Shown: piece by piece, positions 36,004-44,853 of the stretch | Position numbering within the stretch: position 1 is the first letter of the stretch | How the letters are laid out: every line of letters begins with the position of its first letter | Source: Coraliomargarita sp965656715 | GTDB taxonomy: Bacteria; Verrucomicrobiota; Verrucomicrobiia; Opitutales; Coraliomargaritaceae | Direction of reading: 5' to 3' | NCBI GenBank assembly: GCA_965656715.1 | Contig: CBFHLR010000002.1 | Span: forward strand, 1-64,000 | Length of the DNA: 64,000 nt | Translations under genes and position numbers: made by a program | The notes under the pieces: generated by a model | What the model was told of the DNA's origin: nothing | The model's input: only the letters and a program-made list of their open reading frames with translations | Databases searched by the model: none

Positions 36004-38997
36004 ATGCAAGCAAAACCACCGCCGACCTTTGACCGTAGCTTTTTGATCGAGCTCGCGGGTGGGCAGGTCTATCGGCAAGCGGAGAAACTCTTTGAATCCC
36101 ATGCGGTTAAATCGGCTGAGTGGCAGAGCCCAGTCTTGGTGGGAAAGGTCAAGGGTGTTGCAGGTATCTACACGCCTCGGTTGAATCTGCGTTCTACGGT
36201 GTTTGCGGAAAATACCTGCAATTGCCCAATTGGACGTAAGGGCAAGATCTGCTCGCATGCGATTGCGGTGGCGATGCACTACCAAGCACTGGCTCGCGAG
36301 GCCAAGCATGCCGAGATCGAGGTGGAGCAAGCCGAGGCCGCTGAACCAGAACAGGAAGTGGCCGCGCCGACGATCCGTTCATTCAAGGTCGATCCTGCGG
36401 GCGCGAATTTACGGATTCTGGCCTTCCTGCCTCCGAATCTAGAAGCGGGCGCACAGCGCAACGCGATCGTGCTGAAACTGGATGCGGCGGCAGGGCGCGA
36501 GATTTTACCGCTGAACAAAGTCAGCCCTAGCACGGCTTACAATCTGAGCGCAGGCCAACAGCGTGCGATTCTACTCATTGAGTCTTGGTGTGGCGGGAAG
36601 ACGGCTGGGCTCTTGCAGCTGACAAAGCCCCGCTTGCTGAAGTTGCTGAATGCCCTGAAGGGTGAGCCCGTGGTCTATTGGGTCAAAAAGCCGAACGAAC
36701 CCATTGTATGGCAAGGGGATCAACTGGTCGGCGTGCATGAATTCTTACAGCTGACCGATGCGGAGAAAGCTGAGGCAGCAAAGGTTGAGGCAGCGGAGGC
36801 ACCCGCAGTCGCTGAGCAGGCAAAGCCACATCGCATTGAACTCAAAACCAGCCTCCGTGAGAAGAGTAAGCCGAATCCACGCCGCATGGCGGAGGCCAAA
36901 GCAAAAGGCATGTTTGCCACGCGGGCCGGTGACTTTCCTTCGGTTCAGGCCAAGGATCCCATGGCGGATTATCCGAGCCACCGGATTGTCGTAGATGGTT
37001 CGCCGAACTTTATTGCGGTGCGACTGCCAGCAGGACGTGACGACGATACGATCACGCCACTGCGCAATCTACTCAAGACGGAGGGTTTTCAGCTGGAGCC
37101 TTCGAATCGCAAATGGTGGCTCCGTGATCGCCACAAGACACTGAACTTCCTCGCCGGTCACTGGCGCATGCTCAAAGACACTTGGCGTGCGGTGTTTACG
37201 GATAGCTTTGAAGAAAAGCTGGAAAGTATCCGACTCTCAGAGCTCGATGTTTCGACCAAGGAAGAGGAGGGGCAGTTTAAGCTGGAGATCAGTTTAAGTG
37301 AAAAACAGGACGAGACCGACCTGCGCAAAGCAATCGCTACTGGGAAAAATTACGTCACCGAAGCAGATGGCAGTATTACATTGCTAGATCGGAAATCGGT
37401 AGAGCAGCTGCACAACATTGAGAAGGCAGTCAGCGGGCAGGCCGATCGACCGTTTACGCCGACCTTTAGCAAAAAGCTAGACTCTGCTGAGCTGGTTGAT
37501 GTGGAAGACCTGCTGGATGAATTGTGCGAAGGTTGGCAGCCGCCCCAGGCTTGGCAGTCGCGCAGCTTGGCACTCAAGCAAGTGGGTGCTCTAGAACCTG
37601 CTCCAGTGCGTCCTGGATTTGACGTAACACTGCGCACCTATCAGCGCATCGGTGTTGCATGGTTATGGCACCTCTACCGTCATGAGCTTGGAGGTATTCT
37701 CGCCGACGAGATGGGCTTGGGTAAAACACTGCAGGCGCTAGCTCTGATTGAATGTATTCGCGATGCGGATACAGAAGGCCAACCAGCCCTAGTGGTCTGC
37801 CCGGCGAGCCTTGTTGAAAACTGGATCCGTGAAGCGGTCCGTTTTACGCCCAAGTTGAAAGTATTGAAGCACCATGGCCCGAAGCGCGCGAAGGAATCGG
37901 TTGTGCTTGAAGATGCGGATTTGGTGATCACCTCGTATGGCACTTTACGTCAGGATGCCGATTTGATGAGCACGATGGATTGGTGTGTGGTGATTGGCGA
38001 TGAGGCACAGCATATCAAAAACCGCCGCAGCCAGAACGCGCGCACGCTAACCAGCTTACACAGTAAGGGGCGGTTCTTGCTAACGGGCACGCCGGTTGAG
38101 AACTCACTGGATGATCTGCTGTCCTTGTTCAGCTTCCTCATGCCGGGCTACCTACAGAAGCCTTACGGTAAGCTCACGCAGGACGATCGAGTCTGGCACA
38201 ATAAGCGTCAAACCGAGCGTGCCGCCGCGTATATTTTGCGACGCACCAAGAAGGAGGTGGCGCCGGAGTTGCCGGATAAGATTGAGAAGACCTTCTTCTG
38301 CGAACTCGGCAGCAAGCAGACGCGTTTTTATCAAGACACTCTAGAGAAGACACGCAAAGAGATCTTCGAGCTGGAGATGGGCGGTGCGAATGCCGGCCGC
38401 GTGCAGTTTGCCGCATTCAAGGAGCTGCTACGTCTACGTCAGGCTTGTGTGGATCCGCGCATTTTGGACGAGACCTTTGCCGCCAGCGAATCCGCGAAAC
38501 TGGCGGCCTTCGATGAAGTGCTGGACGAGTGCTTGGATAATGGCAGCCGCATTCTGGTATTCTCAAGTTTTGTGACGGCACTCAAACTCCTCGCGGAGCA
38601 TCTGAAGGCGAAAGGCCACCGCTTCTGCTATCTGGACGGTCAGACTAAGAATCGCTTAGCGATTTGCGACACCTTCAATGAAGACGAAGAGATCCCGGTC
38701 TTTCTGATCTCGCTCAAGGCGGGTGGAACCGGTTTGAACCTGACGGGCGCCGACACCGTCGTGCACTACGACCCATGGTGGAACCCTGCCGCCGAAGCTC
38801 AAGCAACCGACCGGGCACACCGTATTGGTCAAAAGAAAGTGGTGACGAGCATCAAACTGATCGCCGCGAATACCGTCGAAGAAAAGGTCTTAGAACTCCA
38901 GGCCAAGAAATCTGAATTGATCGCTGAACTCTTTGAGGAAAGCGCATCAGCGAACTCCAAGGTCAGTATCGACGATATTAAGAGTTTGTTGGAATAG
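36004..38997 (+). CDS. SNF2-family helicase with N-terminal SWIM zinc finger
   Basis: 997-residue DNA/RNA translocase of the bacterial SNF2/RapA-like group. The N-terminal SWIM finger is CNCPIGRKGKICSHAIAVA (about 75-95). A long middle region includes repeated Ala/Glu linkers. The SNF2 ATPase starts near 545: GGILADEMGLGKTLQALAL (Walker A), GDEAQHIKNRRSQ (motif II DEAQ), LLTGTPVENSLDDLLSLFSF. The C-terminal helicase half has VFSSFVTALKLL, LDGQTKNR, FLISLKAGGTGLNL and ATDRAHRIGQ. Known relatives act on RNA polymerase recycling or DNA repair; the role here is not shown. No defence genes adjoin it. Confidence 0.94.
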   Translation: MQAKPPPTFDRSFLIELAGGQVYRQAEKLFESHAVKSAEWQSPVLVGKVKGVAGIYTPRLNLRSTVFAENTCNCPIGRKGKICSHAIAVAMHYQALAREAKHAEIEVEQAEAAEPEQEVAAPTIRSFKVDPAGANLRILAFLPPNLEAGAQRNAIVLKLDAAAGREILPLNKVSPSTAYNLSAGQQRAILLIESWCGGKTAGLLQLTKPRLLKLLNALKGEPVVYWVKKPNEPIVWQGDQLVGVHEFLQLTDAEKAEAAKVEAAEAPAVAEQAKPHRIELKTSLREKSKPNPRRMAEAKAKGMFATRAGDFPSVQAKDPMADYPSHRIVVDGSPNFIAVRLPAGRDDDTITPLRNLLKTEGFQLEPSNRKWWLRDRHKTLNFLAGHWRMLKDTWRAVFTDSFEEKLESIRLSELDVSTKEEEGQFKLEISLSEKQDETDLRKAIATGKNYVTEADGSITLLDRKSVEQLHNIEKAVSGQADRPFTPTFSKKLDSAELVDVEDLLDELCEGWQPPQAWQSRSLALKQVGALEPAPVRPGFDVTLRTYQRIGVAWLWHLYRHELGGILADEMGLGKTLQALALIECIRDADTEGQPALVVCPASLVENWIREAVRFTPKLKVLKHHGPKRAKESVVLEDADLVITSYGTLRQDADLMSTMDWCVVIGDEAQHIKNRRSQNARTLTSLHSKGRFLLTGTPVENSLDDLLSLFSFLMPGYLQKPYGKLTQDDRVWHNKRQTERAAAYILRRTKKEVAPELPDKIEKTFFCELGSKQTRFYQDTLEKTRKEIFELEMGGANAGRVQFAAFKELLRLRQACVDPRILDETFAASESAKLAAFDEVLDECLDNGSRILVFSSFVTALKLLAEHLKAKGHRFCYLDGQTKNRLAICDTFNEDEEIPVFLISLKAGGTGLNLTGADTVVHYDPWWNPAAEAQATDRAHRIGQKKVVTSIKLIAANTVEEKVLELQAKKSELIAELFEESASANSKVSIDDIKSLLE

Positions 38998-39023
38998 ATG
39001 GAGGCAGGATATGTTTGTCCTGC
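38998..39023 (+). repeat. REP-like hairpin, TGGAGG-tagged (copy 4)
   Basis: Starts directly after the SNF2 TAG stop: tag TGGAGG (38999-39004), stem GCAGGA (39004-39009) / TCCTGC (39018-39023). Divergent in the stem from the other copies but with pairing kept. Forms an inverted pair with the copy at 39066-39089. Confidence 0.68.
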
Positions 39024-39065
39024 TCACGTCTTAGACGACTTGTGCATGAGTTTCAGACTGATGTC

Positions 39066-39089
39066 ACGGACAGGAATGTCCGTCCTCCT
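39066..39089 (-). repeat. REP-like hairpin, AGGAGG-tagged (copy 5)
   Basis: Minus strand AGGAGGACGGACATTCCTG...; 7-bp perfect stem ACGGACA (39066-39072) / TGTCCGT (39077-39083), loop GGAA. Second half of an inverted pair downstream of the SNF2 gene. Confidence 0.75.
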
Positions 39090-39146
39090 TAGCCTCGTAA
39101 TTGGCGTAGAGCTTGCAGTGCTGCTTTGAATCTGACCTGCTGTGAA

Positions 39147-39743
39147 ATGGTGACTGAACTTTGGCAAGATACACGCGTCGGCTCTGAGGCTTATCGATTG
39201 ATGAATCTAGATCATCCGATTGTGGAGACTCGTGTGCTGGCGGATATGGCTGCTGGAATTGATGTCTATTATGATCGGCGATGGGAGGCCACGGCTGTGC
39301 TATGCACATGGTTGTTGGAGAATTTAGATCAAGTTATGGGGAAGCGCGTCTTAGTGCTTGGTGCAGGCGTGGGTGCTGAGACTCTAGTCTTGGGGCGGCA
39401 CTGCGAGCAGCTGTGGGTGAATGATCTGTCGCCTGTGGCGCTTGAACTTTGCGCGGAACAGCTTGAACAAAACGACATCCGAAATGTTACGACTTTGCTA
39501 GGTCGCTATGAATCGCTGGACCTGCCTGATGTGGATTTGGTGGTAGCTAGTTTTCTTATTTACAACAAAGACACTGCGGCTGCGATGCGTGCTTTTCTTG
39601 CTGAGCGCCGTTGTCGGATGTTATTGGTAAACGAGCTACTTAAGCCTTTTCGCGCTTTTCTTAAAGAGGAGTCACATGAGGTGATTTTCCGGCGAGATGA
39701 TGGAGCTGTGGGCGTCGTGCTGACGCGCGATGTCGAGTTTTAA
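39147..39743 (+). CDS. SAM-dependent methyltransferase (Methyltransf_16-like)
   Basis: 198-residue class I methyltransferase. LGAGVGAETLVLG (motif I of the SAM fold; VLVLGAGVG) follows the N-terminal segment YYDRRWEATAVLCTWLLEN, which is the pattern of the METTL21/EEF2KMT-like lysine methyltransferase family. WVNDLSPVALELCAEQLEQN and VDLVVASFLIYNKDTAA follow; the D/N-x-x-Y catalytic-type motif appears as FLIYNKDT. ATG 39147 is chosen over the TTG at 39126. Target unknown. Its stop lies 4 bp from the stop of the convergent flavin reductase, with no visible terminator. Confidence 0.8.
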   Translation: MVTELWQDTRVGSEAYRLMNLDHPIVETRVLADMAAGIDVYYDRRWEATAVLCTWLLENLDQVMGKRVLVLGAGVGAETLVLGRHCEQLWVNDLSPVALELCAEQLEQNDIRNVTTLLGRYESLDLPDVDLVVASFLIYNKDTAAAMRAFLAERRCRMLLVNELLKPFRAFLKEESHEVIFRRDDGAVGVVLTRDVEF

Positions 39744-39747
39744 CGGG

Positions 39748-40281
39748 TTAGATCGACTGTGCGAAATGGTTGACGACTGATTGGAATTGGCTGGAGAGGA
39801 CGGGATCGGTGATGCCCTCGTTAGTGGAAAAGTTATCGTAGTAACTGGGCAGGGAGAAGCTGGCTTTGATCTCGGCACCCAGGTGGGGAAAGGTCGCGTT
39901 CGCGGCTGCCATCACGCTTGCGCCACCGCGTGCGCCTGGAGAAGCGCTGAGTAAGAGCATCGGCTTATTCGACCAGAGCTTTTGCTCGTGGCGAGATGCC
40001 CAATCCAGAATGTTCTTAAAGGCTGCGGTATAGGTGCCGTTGTGCTCCGCAAGTGAGAGGATGATGGCGTCGGCACCTTGAATGTGCTCAACGAATTCGA
40101 CCGCTGCTGCGGGGATGCCGTCGTCTGCTTCTCGTTCAGGTGAGTAGAGCGGCATCTCGAAATCGTTGAGGTCGAGCACGTAATATTGGCAGCCAGAGAG
40201 CAGGGTGCCGGCATGAGCGGCCAGTGTGCGATTGATTGAAGTGCTGCTATTGCTAGCGCCAATAACGAGGATCTTTTTCAT
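39748..40281 (-). CDS. NADPH-dependent FMN reductase-like flavoprotein
   Basis: 177-residue flavodoxin-fold protein: MKKILVIGASNSSTSINRTLA (phosphate-binding loop), DLNDFEMPLYSPE, GADAIILSLAEHNGTYTAAFKNILDW and LLLSASPGARGGASVM. This is the family of NADPH:FMN reductases and related quinone or azo reductases. ATG at 40281; longer in-frame extension upstream runs through a repetitive spacer and is discarded. Physiological substrate unknown. Confidence 0.9.
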   Translation of the reverse strand: MKKILVIGASNSSTSINRTLAAHAGTLLSGCQYYVLDLNDFEMPLYSPEREADDGIPAAAVEFVEHIQGADAIILSLAEHNGTYTAAFKNILDWASRHEQKLWSNKPMLLLSASPGARGGASVMAAANATFPHLGAEIKASFSLPSYYDNFSTNEGITDPVLSSQFQSVVNHFAQSI

Positions 40282-40307
40282 GAGAAGTGAACGGTGAATT
40301 GGTTGAT

Positions 40308-40336
40308 AGCCACGAGAAACACGAAAAGCACAAAAA
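40308..40336. repeat. CACGAAA-type repetitive tract
   Basis: Quasi-periodic AGCCACGAGAAACACGAAAAGCACAAAA in the 97-bp spacer upstream of the flavin reductase gene. A shorter degenerate match, CCACGAAAACTCACAGGAAA, lies at 13795-13814 before rhaM. Confidence 0.6.
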
Positions 40337-40378
40337 TGCGAATCTAGAGGTGTGTTTGGTCTGTCTCTTAATAAATAA

Positions 40379-41974
40379 TTATTTGCACGCAGCTTCGGCG
40401 CAACGGATGCCGTCGAGTGCGGCGCTGACGATGCCACCTGCGAAGCCGGCACCTTCGCCGCAAGGGTAGAGGCCCTTAACCTCCGGATGCTCTAGGGTGG
40501 CGCTCTCGCGTGGAATGCGCACCGGCGAGCTGGTGCGAGTTTCGAATCCGATCAGGTTGCAGTCTTGGGTAATGTAACCGCGCATCTGTTTCCCAAACAG
40601 AGTCAGTCCTCGACGCATGCGGTCGGTGATCCAATCGGGTAGAATCTCGTCGATACGTGCAGGCACGATCCCAGGGAAGTAACTGGTATCGGGCAAGTCT
40701 TGAGACTCGCGCCCTTTGAGGAAGTCGGTGACGCGTTGGCCGGGGGCGATTTGCCCAGTGCCACCACCGGCTTGTTTGGCTGCGACTTCAAGTGCCTTTT
40801 GAAACGCGATACCCGCGAGCACGCCATGCTCTTTGACGAATGCTTCCGTGTCCTCAGGCTCAACGGTGACGACCATGCCGCTGTTGGCGAACGGAGAGTC
40901 ACGGCGGGCAAGGCTCATGCCGTTGACTACCACCTCATCATTTTCGGTCGCTGCGGGCACGATAAAGCCACCCGGGCACATACAGAAGGAGTGAACACCG
41001 CGATCATCGATCTTGGTGGCCAGTCGATAGCTGGCAGCTGGGAGCAGGCGAGGGCGCTCTTGGTCGATCGGGGTGTGATACTGCAGGCTGTCGATTAAGG
41101 GTTGCGGGTGCTCAATGCGCACGCCAACCGCAAAAGGCTTTTGCTCTAGGCGCACACCAGCATCGTGCAAGAGATGGTAGATATCACGTGCCGAGTGTCC
41201 GGTGGCGAGAATGACATGCTCACTGAGAAATTCGCGTCCATCCGCGGTGGTGACGCCACGAACTTGGTCATCTGTGATCAGGAACTGATTCACCTTCGCA
41301 CCAAAATGAACTTCGCCACAGGCCTCGCGGATCGACTCACGCATCGCCATGACGACTTTGGGCAAGAGATTCGAGCCGATGTGGGGGTGTGCGTCGATGA
41401 GGATGCGCTCTGGCGCGCCATGTGCGACTAGAGTCTCATAGATCTTACGCACGGGACCGCGCTTGGTGGCACGGGTGTAGAGCTTGCCGTCTGAGAAGGT
41501 TCCGGCACCGCCTTCGCCGAAGCAATAGTTGGAGTCCTCGATCACGGTGCCTTTCTTCAAGATGGGGCCGAGGTCGAAGCGACGTGCGGAGGCATCTTTG
41601 CCGCGTTCCAATACAATCGGTTTGAAGCCTGCTTCGATACAGTTGAGTGCGGCAAACATGCCAGCTGGGCCGCAACCCACGATAATGACAGGCTTTGCGT
41701 CGGCACCCAGTGGACGGTAATTCGGCTTTAACTCAGGTTCTGCAGGAAGTGCTTGATCGAGACCAACTTCGAGGCGCAGTTGCACTTTGATCTGCTTTTG
41801 GCGCGCATCGATAGAGTGTTTTTTGAGCCGCAGGTCGACGATACGCTTGGCCGACACGGACAGCTTCTTGGCCACCGCTTGCGTCCACGCGGAGCGCTCC
41901 TCTGACTTTTCGAGAGGGAGAATGATGTCTACGACTTGTCGGCTGTCGTTTGCTTCTGAACGGCTGTCTGGCAT
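40379..41974 (-). CDS. FAD-dependent oxidoreductase (COG2509-type)
   Basis: 531-residue flavoprotein with an N-terminal ~85-residue domain (VVDIILPLEKSEERSAWTQAVAKKL) then a Rossmann FAD site PVIIVGCGPAGMFAALNCIEAG, a GGAGTFSDGKLYTR motif, VILATGHSARDIY and the C-terminal YPCGEGAGFAGGIVSAALDG. This layout is that of uncharacterised FAD-dependent dehydrogenases annotated in many bacteria. ATG 41974 (MPDSRSE) is preferred to the TTG at 42010. Substrate unknown. Divergent from the 42.2 kb gene. Confidence 0.9.
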   Translation of the reverse strand: MPDSRSEANDSRQVVDIILPLEKSEERSAWTQAVAKKLSVSAKRIVDLRLKKHSIDARQKQIKVQLRLEVGLDQALPAEPELKPNYRPLGADAKPVIIVGCGPAGMFAALNCIEAGFKPIVLERGKDASARRFDLGPILKKGTVIEDSNYCFGEGGAGTFSDGKLYTRATKRGPVRKIYETLVAHGAPERILIDAHPHIGSNLLPKVVMAMRESIREACGEVHFGAKVNQFLITDDQVRGVTTADGREFLSEHVILATGHSARDIYHLLHDAGVRLEQKPFAVGVRIEHPQPLIDSLQYHTPIDQERPRLLPAASYRLATKIDDRGVHSFCMCPGGFIVPAATENDEVVVNGMSLARRDSPFANSGMVVTVEPEDTEAFVKEHGVLAGIAFQKALEVAAKQAGGGTGQIAPGQRVTDFLKGRESQDLPDTSYFPGIVPARIDEILPDWITDRMRRGLTLFGKQMRGYITQDCNLIGFETRTSSPVRIPRESATLEHPEVKGLYPCGEGAGFAGGIVSAALDGIRCAEAACK

Positions 41975-42159
41975 GGACAGACAAGGTGCGGACTTTTCTG
42001 TCTCTAACAAGCCTTTTAGGCATTACCATTAGGGGGTCCTCCTTAGCTGTTTCGAGGCTGTAACGCGGCTGCACATATTCGATACGAAGTGTGCCCCTAA
42101 CGTAACTGAACATTAATCATTCTGACACCTCAGCGCAAGCCGGATTTGCTCAACTGGCA

Positions 42160-43731
42160 TTGAACCCAATTGGTTCGGTGCGTAATGGTGACCCGATCGA
42201 TCTGTTCGACGAGTCTGCTGCTGAAATCGTCAAGTATGACCGTTTCACACAACGTATGTATGTCGTGAACGGTAACGATGATGCCATCGACATCTTCGAC
42301 ATCAGCGACCCTGAAAATCCGGTGCTGTTCCGCCAAGTCGACCTCAGTGCATTCGGTAACCCAAACAGTGTGGACGTGAACCCACGCTGGTGGCGCAACG
42401 AAGTTGCTGTTGCGGTTGGTTCCGGTGAAGCAGACGTGCGTGGTTCCGTCGTCTTTCTTACTAAGAACGGTGACATCAGTGGTGACGTTGAAGTGGGTTA
42501 TCTTCCTGATATGTTGACCTATGACAGTTGGGGCCGTCGCATCGTGGTTGCCAATGAAGGTGAGCCAAATGACGAATACACCTTCGACCCTGAAGGTTCT
42601 GTTTCGATCATTGAAAGCCGTGGTCGCCGTCGCACAGTCTACGAAGTGTCTTTGGATGGCATCGAAGAGGAAGATCTCAATGGTGCTCGTATTTCGGGCC
42701 CAGAAGGCACCACCATCGCACAGGACCTTGAGCCTGAGTATGTGGCCATTAGCCCTGACAACCGCTACGCATATGTGGGCTGCCAAGAGAACAACGCAAT
42801 TGTTGTTATCGACCTAAACCGTCGCAGCGTTGAGCGCATCTTTGGTCTTGGCTACAAGAACCACGCAGAGCTGGGTAACGCGATCGATGCTTCCGATAAG
42901 GACGACATCATCCGCATCGCAAACTGGCCAGTTCAGGGCCTCTACATGCCAGACTCTATCGAAGCTTATAACGTCGGCGGTGAAACATTCATTGTCACTG
43001 CGAACGAAGGAGATGGCCGTGACTATGAATTCGAAAACGGCGATGGCGAAGATGAGATTTCGTTCATCGACGAATCCCGTGTGGAAGACCTTGAACTCGA
43101 CCCGAGTGCGTTCCCGCTTGCGGATCAATTGCTTGAGCGCGAGAACCTTGGCCGCCTTACTGTGATCACGACACAAGGTGATGTCGATGGCGACGGTGAC
43201 TTCGATCAGCTCTTTAGTTATGGTGCACGTTCGTTCTCGATCTTCAGTGAAGAGGGTGAACTGGTTTACGACAGCGGTGACTTCATCGAGTCTTTCCTCG
43301 CAGAGAACTATCCGGATACTTTCGGTTCGACCAACGACGAGAACGACAGCTTCGACAGCCGCTCGGACGCCAAGGGCCCAGAGCCTGAAGCGCTTGAGCT
43401 AGGTGTGATCGATGGTCGCACTTACGCATTTGTTGGTCTTGAGCGTATCGGCGGTATCATGATCTTCGACATCACAGATCCAACAGACGTGCAATTCGTC
43501 GATTACTTCAATAACCGCGACTTCCACGTTGCGTTCGACGAAGACAATCTCGACAACTTCGGCGATGCGGGTGACCTCGGTCCAGAGGGCATCGACTTCA
43601 TCCCTGCGTCCCAAAGCCCGAATGGTCGTGATCTGATCCTCGTTGCCAACGAAGTGAGCGGCACAACGACTGTGTTTGAGCTTGTGCCTGCAAAGCAGGC
43701 ACGACGCCTTGCTGCATCTCAGCTTGATTAG
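42160..43731 (+). CDS. choice-of-anchor I domain protein lacking a clear start and signal peptide
   Basis: Beta-propeller-like protein (about 523 residues) of the choice-of-anchor I family: DESAAEIVKYDRFTQRMYVVNG, NEVAVAVGSG, GYLPDMLTYDSWG, VVANEGEPNDEY, EPEYVAISPDNRYAYVGCQENNA, GPEPEALELGVIDGRTYAFVGLERIGGI and FIPASQSPNGRDLILVANEVSGTT. Very acidic. Family members normally begin with a signal peptide and are surface or secreted. Here the frame opens after a stop at 42103-42105 with no ATG before the domain (first candidates CTG 42106, TTG 42160) and no hydrophobic leader, so the 5' end seems lost or disrupted. No C-terminal anchor is seen; it ends QARRLAASQLD. A hairpin with T-run follows at 43803-43830. 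Confidence 0.85.
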   Translation: MNPIGSVRNGDPIDLFDESAAEIVKYDRFTQRMYVVNGNDDAIDIFDISDPENPVLFRQVDLSAFGNPNSVDVNPRWWRNEVAVAVGSGEADVRGSVVFLTKNGDISGDVEVGYLPDMLTYDSWGRRIVVANEGEPNDEYTFDPEGSVSIIESRGRRRTVYEVSLDGIEEEDLNGARISGPEGTTIAQDLEPEYVAISPDNRYAYVGCQENNAIVVIDLNRRSVERIFGLGYKNHAELGNAIDASDKDDIIRIANWPVQGLYMPDSIEAYNVGGETFIVTANEGDGRDYEFENGDGEDEISFIDESRVEDLELDPSAFPLADQLLERENLGRLTVITTQGDVDGDGDFDQLFSYGARSFSIFSEEGELVYDSGDFIESFLAENYPDTFGSTNDENDSFDSRSDAKGPEPEALELGVIDGRTYAFVGLERIGGIMIFDITDPTDVQFVDYFNNRDFHVAFDEDNLDNFGDAGDLGPEGIDFIPASQSPNGRDLILVANEVSGTTTVFELVPAKQARRLAASQLD

Positions 43732-43784
43732 TCTCTGAGTTTCTAAAACAATATCGGTAAAGGTTTGGCCTGAAATACCCCTCC

Positions 43785-43870
43785 CACCTGACAAGCAGGT
43801 GACCTCCCCTTTGCAGGGGAGGAGTTTTTTATCCACCCCTCCTTGGCGAGGAGGGGTGGATCGCGTAGCG
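43785..43870. repeat. cluster of three to four GC-rich hairpins, including CCCCTCC element
   Basis: Hairpins in a row: CACCTG/CAGGTG (43785-43801); CCTCCCCT/AGGGGAGG (43803-43822) followed by AGTTTTTT, a likely terminator for the plus-strand gene; a perfect 12-bp stem ATCCACCCCTCC/GGAGGGGTGGAT (43831-43861); and a small TCGC/GCGA loop. The ACCCCTCC...GGAGGGGT type of palindrome is a dispersed repeat in several bacterial phyla. It fills most of the 235-bp spacer. Confidence 0.8.
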
Positions 43871-43966
43871 AGACGGGGTGGTGCCTATAGGGTCAAATCT
43901 TTTGCCAATCGGTATAAAACGAATTCAGCCATCTTACGGTTATCCCGTGAGGTGGTTTTTTTGTTC

Positions 43967-44425
43967 CTACTTCAGAGAGATTTCGCCATCTTTCTCAATG
44001 AGCTTGCCGGACTTCCAGCGTGACTTCGTGCCAAGTTTTACACGCAGCTGATAGTCGACGATGTCGTCGGGCTGATTGACCAGATGTGCCACAAAGCGTG
44101 CACCGTTGATGATATCCGCTGCTGAATTGACTCGAACTGTCTGGCTACTGAAGCCGTCGATAGTGGGAATGTCGCGCGCAGTGCCATTGACGACTTCAAT
44201 GCCCTCCAACTTCAGTTCGTAGTAGAGTCCACTCAATTCCAGTGGTGTTTCGTTTGGGTTGGTGATGCGCAACTGGATATCGAACTCGAGCGCCGATTCG
44301 GCACTAGCTGACTGCTGAATGCCGACCAATTCGACACTCGGATCCAGCTGGTTTTCAGAGGTGCTCGCACAGGCCGAGAACAGATAAAGGGCTATGCACG
44401 ATAAAAGGGCTGGAAGGAGCTTCAT
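43967..44425 (-). CDS. LEA type 2 (WHy)-like lipoprotein
   Basis: 152-residue lipoprotein: signal peptide with lipobox FSAC, then a single LEA_2/WHy domain (ELVGIQQSASAES, LRITNPNETPLELSGLYYELKLEGIEVVNG). Such domains occur in bacterial periplasmic proteins associated with stress or desiccation. 20 bp downstream of a two-component response regulator, so probably cotranscribed with it; a link between the two is inferred only. Confidence 0.88.
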   Translation of the reverse strand: MKLLPALLSCIALYLFSACASTSENQLDPSVELVGIQQSASAESALEFDIQLRITNPNETPLELSGLYYELKLEGIEVVNGTARDIPTIDGFSSQTVRVNSAADIINGARFVAHLVNQPDDIVDYQLRVKLGTKSRWKSGKLIEKDGEISLK

Positions 44426-44445
44426 AGATGCTTGGGAAGATTTGG

Positions 44446-44853
44446 CTACGCGTTCACCTGAGGTCCGAGGATTTGATCGATGGCATGGATCAACAACTCG
44501 GTGGTGACAGGCTTGGCAATAAAGTGTTCGCCGCCACTCTCGTAAAAGCCCTCGCCGGATTCCTTGCGAGAGACCATTGCCGATACAAAGATGATTGGGA
44601 TGCTCTGCGTCTTGGGGTGGTTGCGAATTTGTGTGGCCACATCGCCGCCGTCTGCTTGTGGCATGACCACGTCGAGGAGGATTATGTCCGGGTGGAAACT
44701 ACAGGCTTCACTGTAGGCTTCCGGGCTTTCGTTGACGGCCTTGACCGCGTAGTTGCCCGCTGCTTCTAGATTACGCTTCACCATACGGGTAAAGGCTGGC
44801 TCGTCGTCGACGAGTAGGACGCGCCTGGGTTCGGTTGGGCTAACTTCTTTCAT
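44446..44853 (-). CDS. stand-alone response regulator receiver
   Basis: 135-residue receiver: VLLVDDEPAFTRMVKRNLEA, DIILLDVVMPQADGGDVA (phosphoacceptor Asp), PIIFVSAMVSRKES, HFIAKPVTTELL. No output domain, so it acts by protein interaction. The start overlaps the stop of the upstream histidine kinase by ATGA, showing translational coupling. Confidence 0.94.
   Translation of the reverse strand: MKEVSPTEPRRVLLVDDEPAFTRMVKRNLEAAGNYAVKAVNESPEAYSEACSFHPDIILLDVVMPQADGGDVATQIRNHPKTQSIPIIFVSAMVSRKESGEGFYESGGEHFIAKPVTTELLIHAIDQILGPQVNA

Noticed and set aside
36004..38997. SNF2-SWIM protein as part of a phage-defence island
   Set aside because: Neighbours are housekeeping or unknown single genes; no nuclease, methylase or other defence gene adjoins it.
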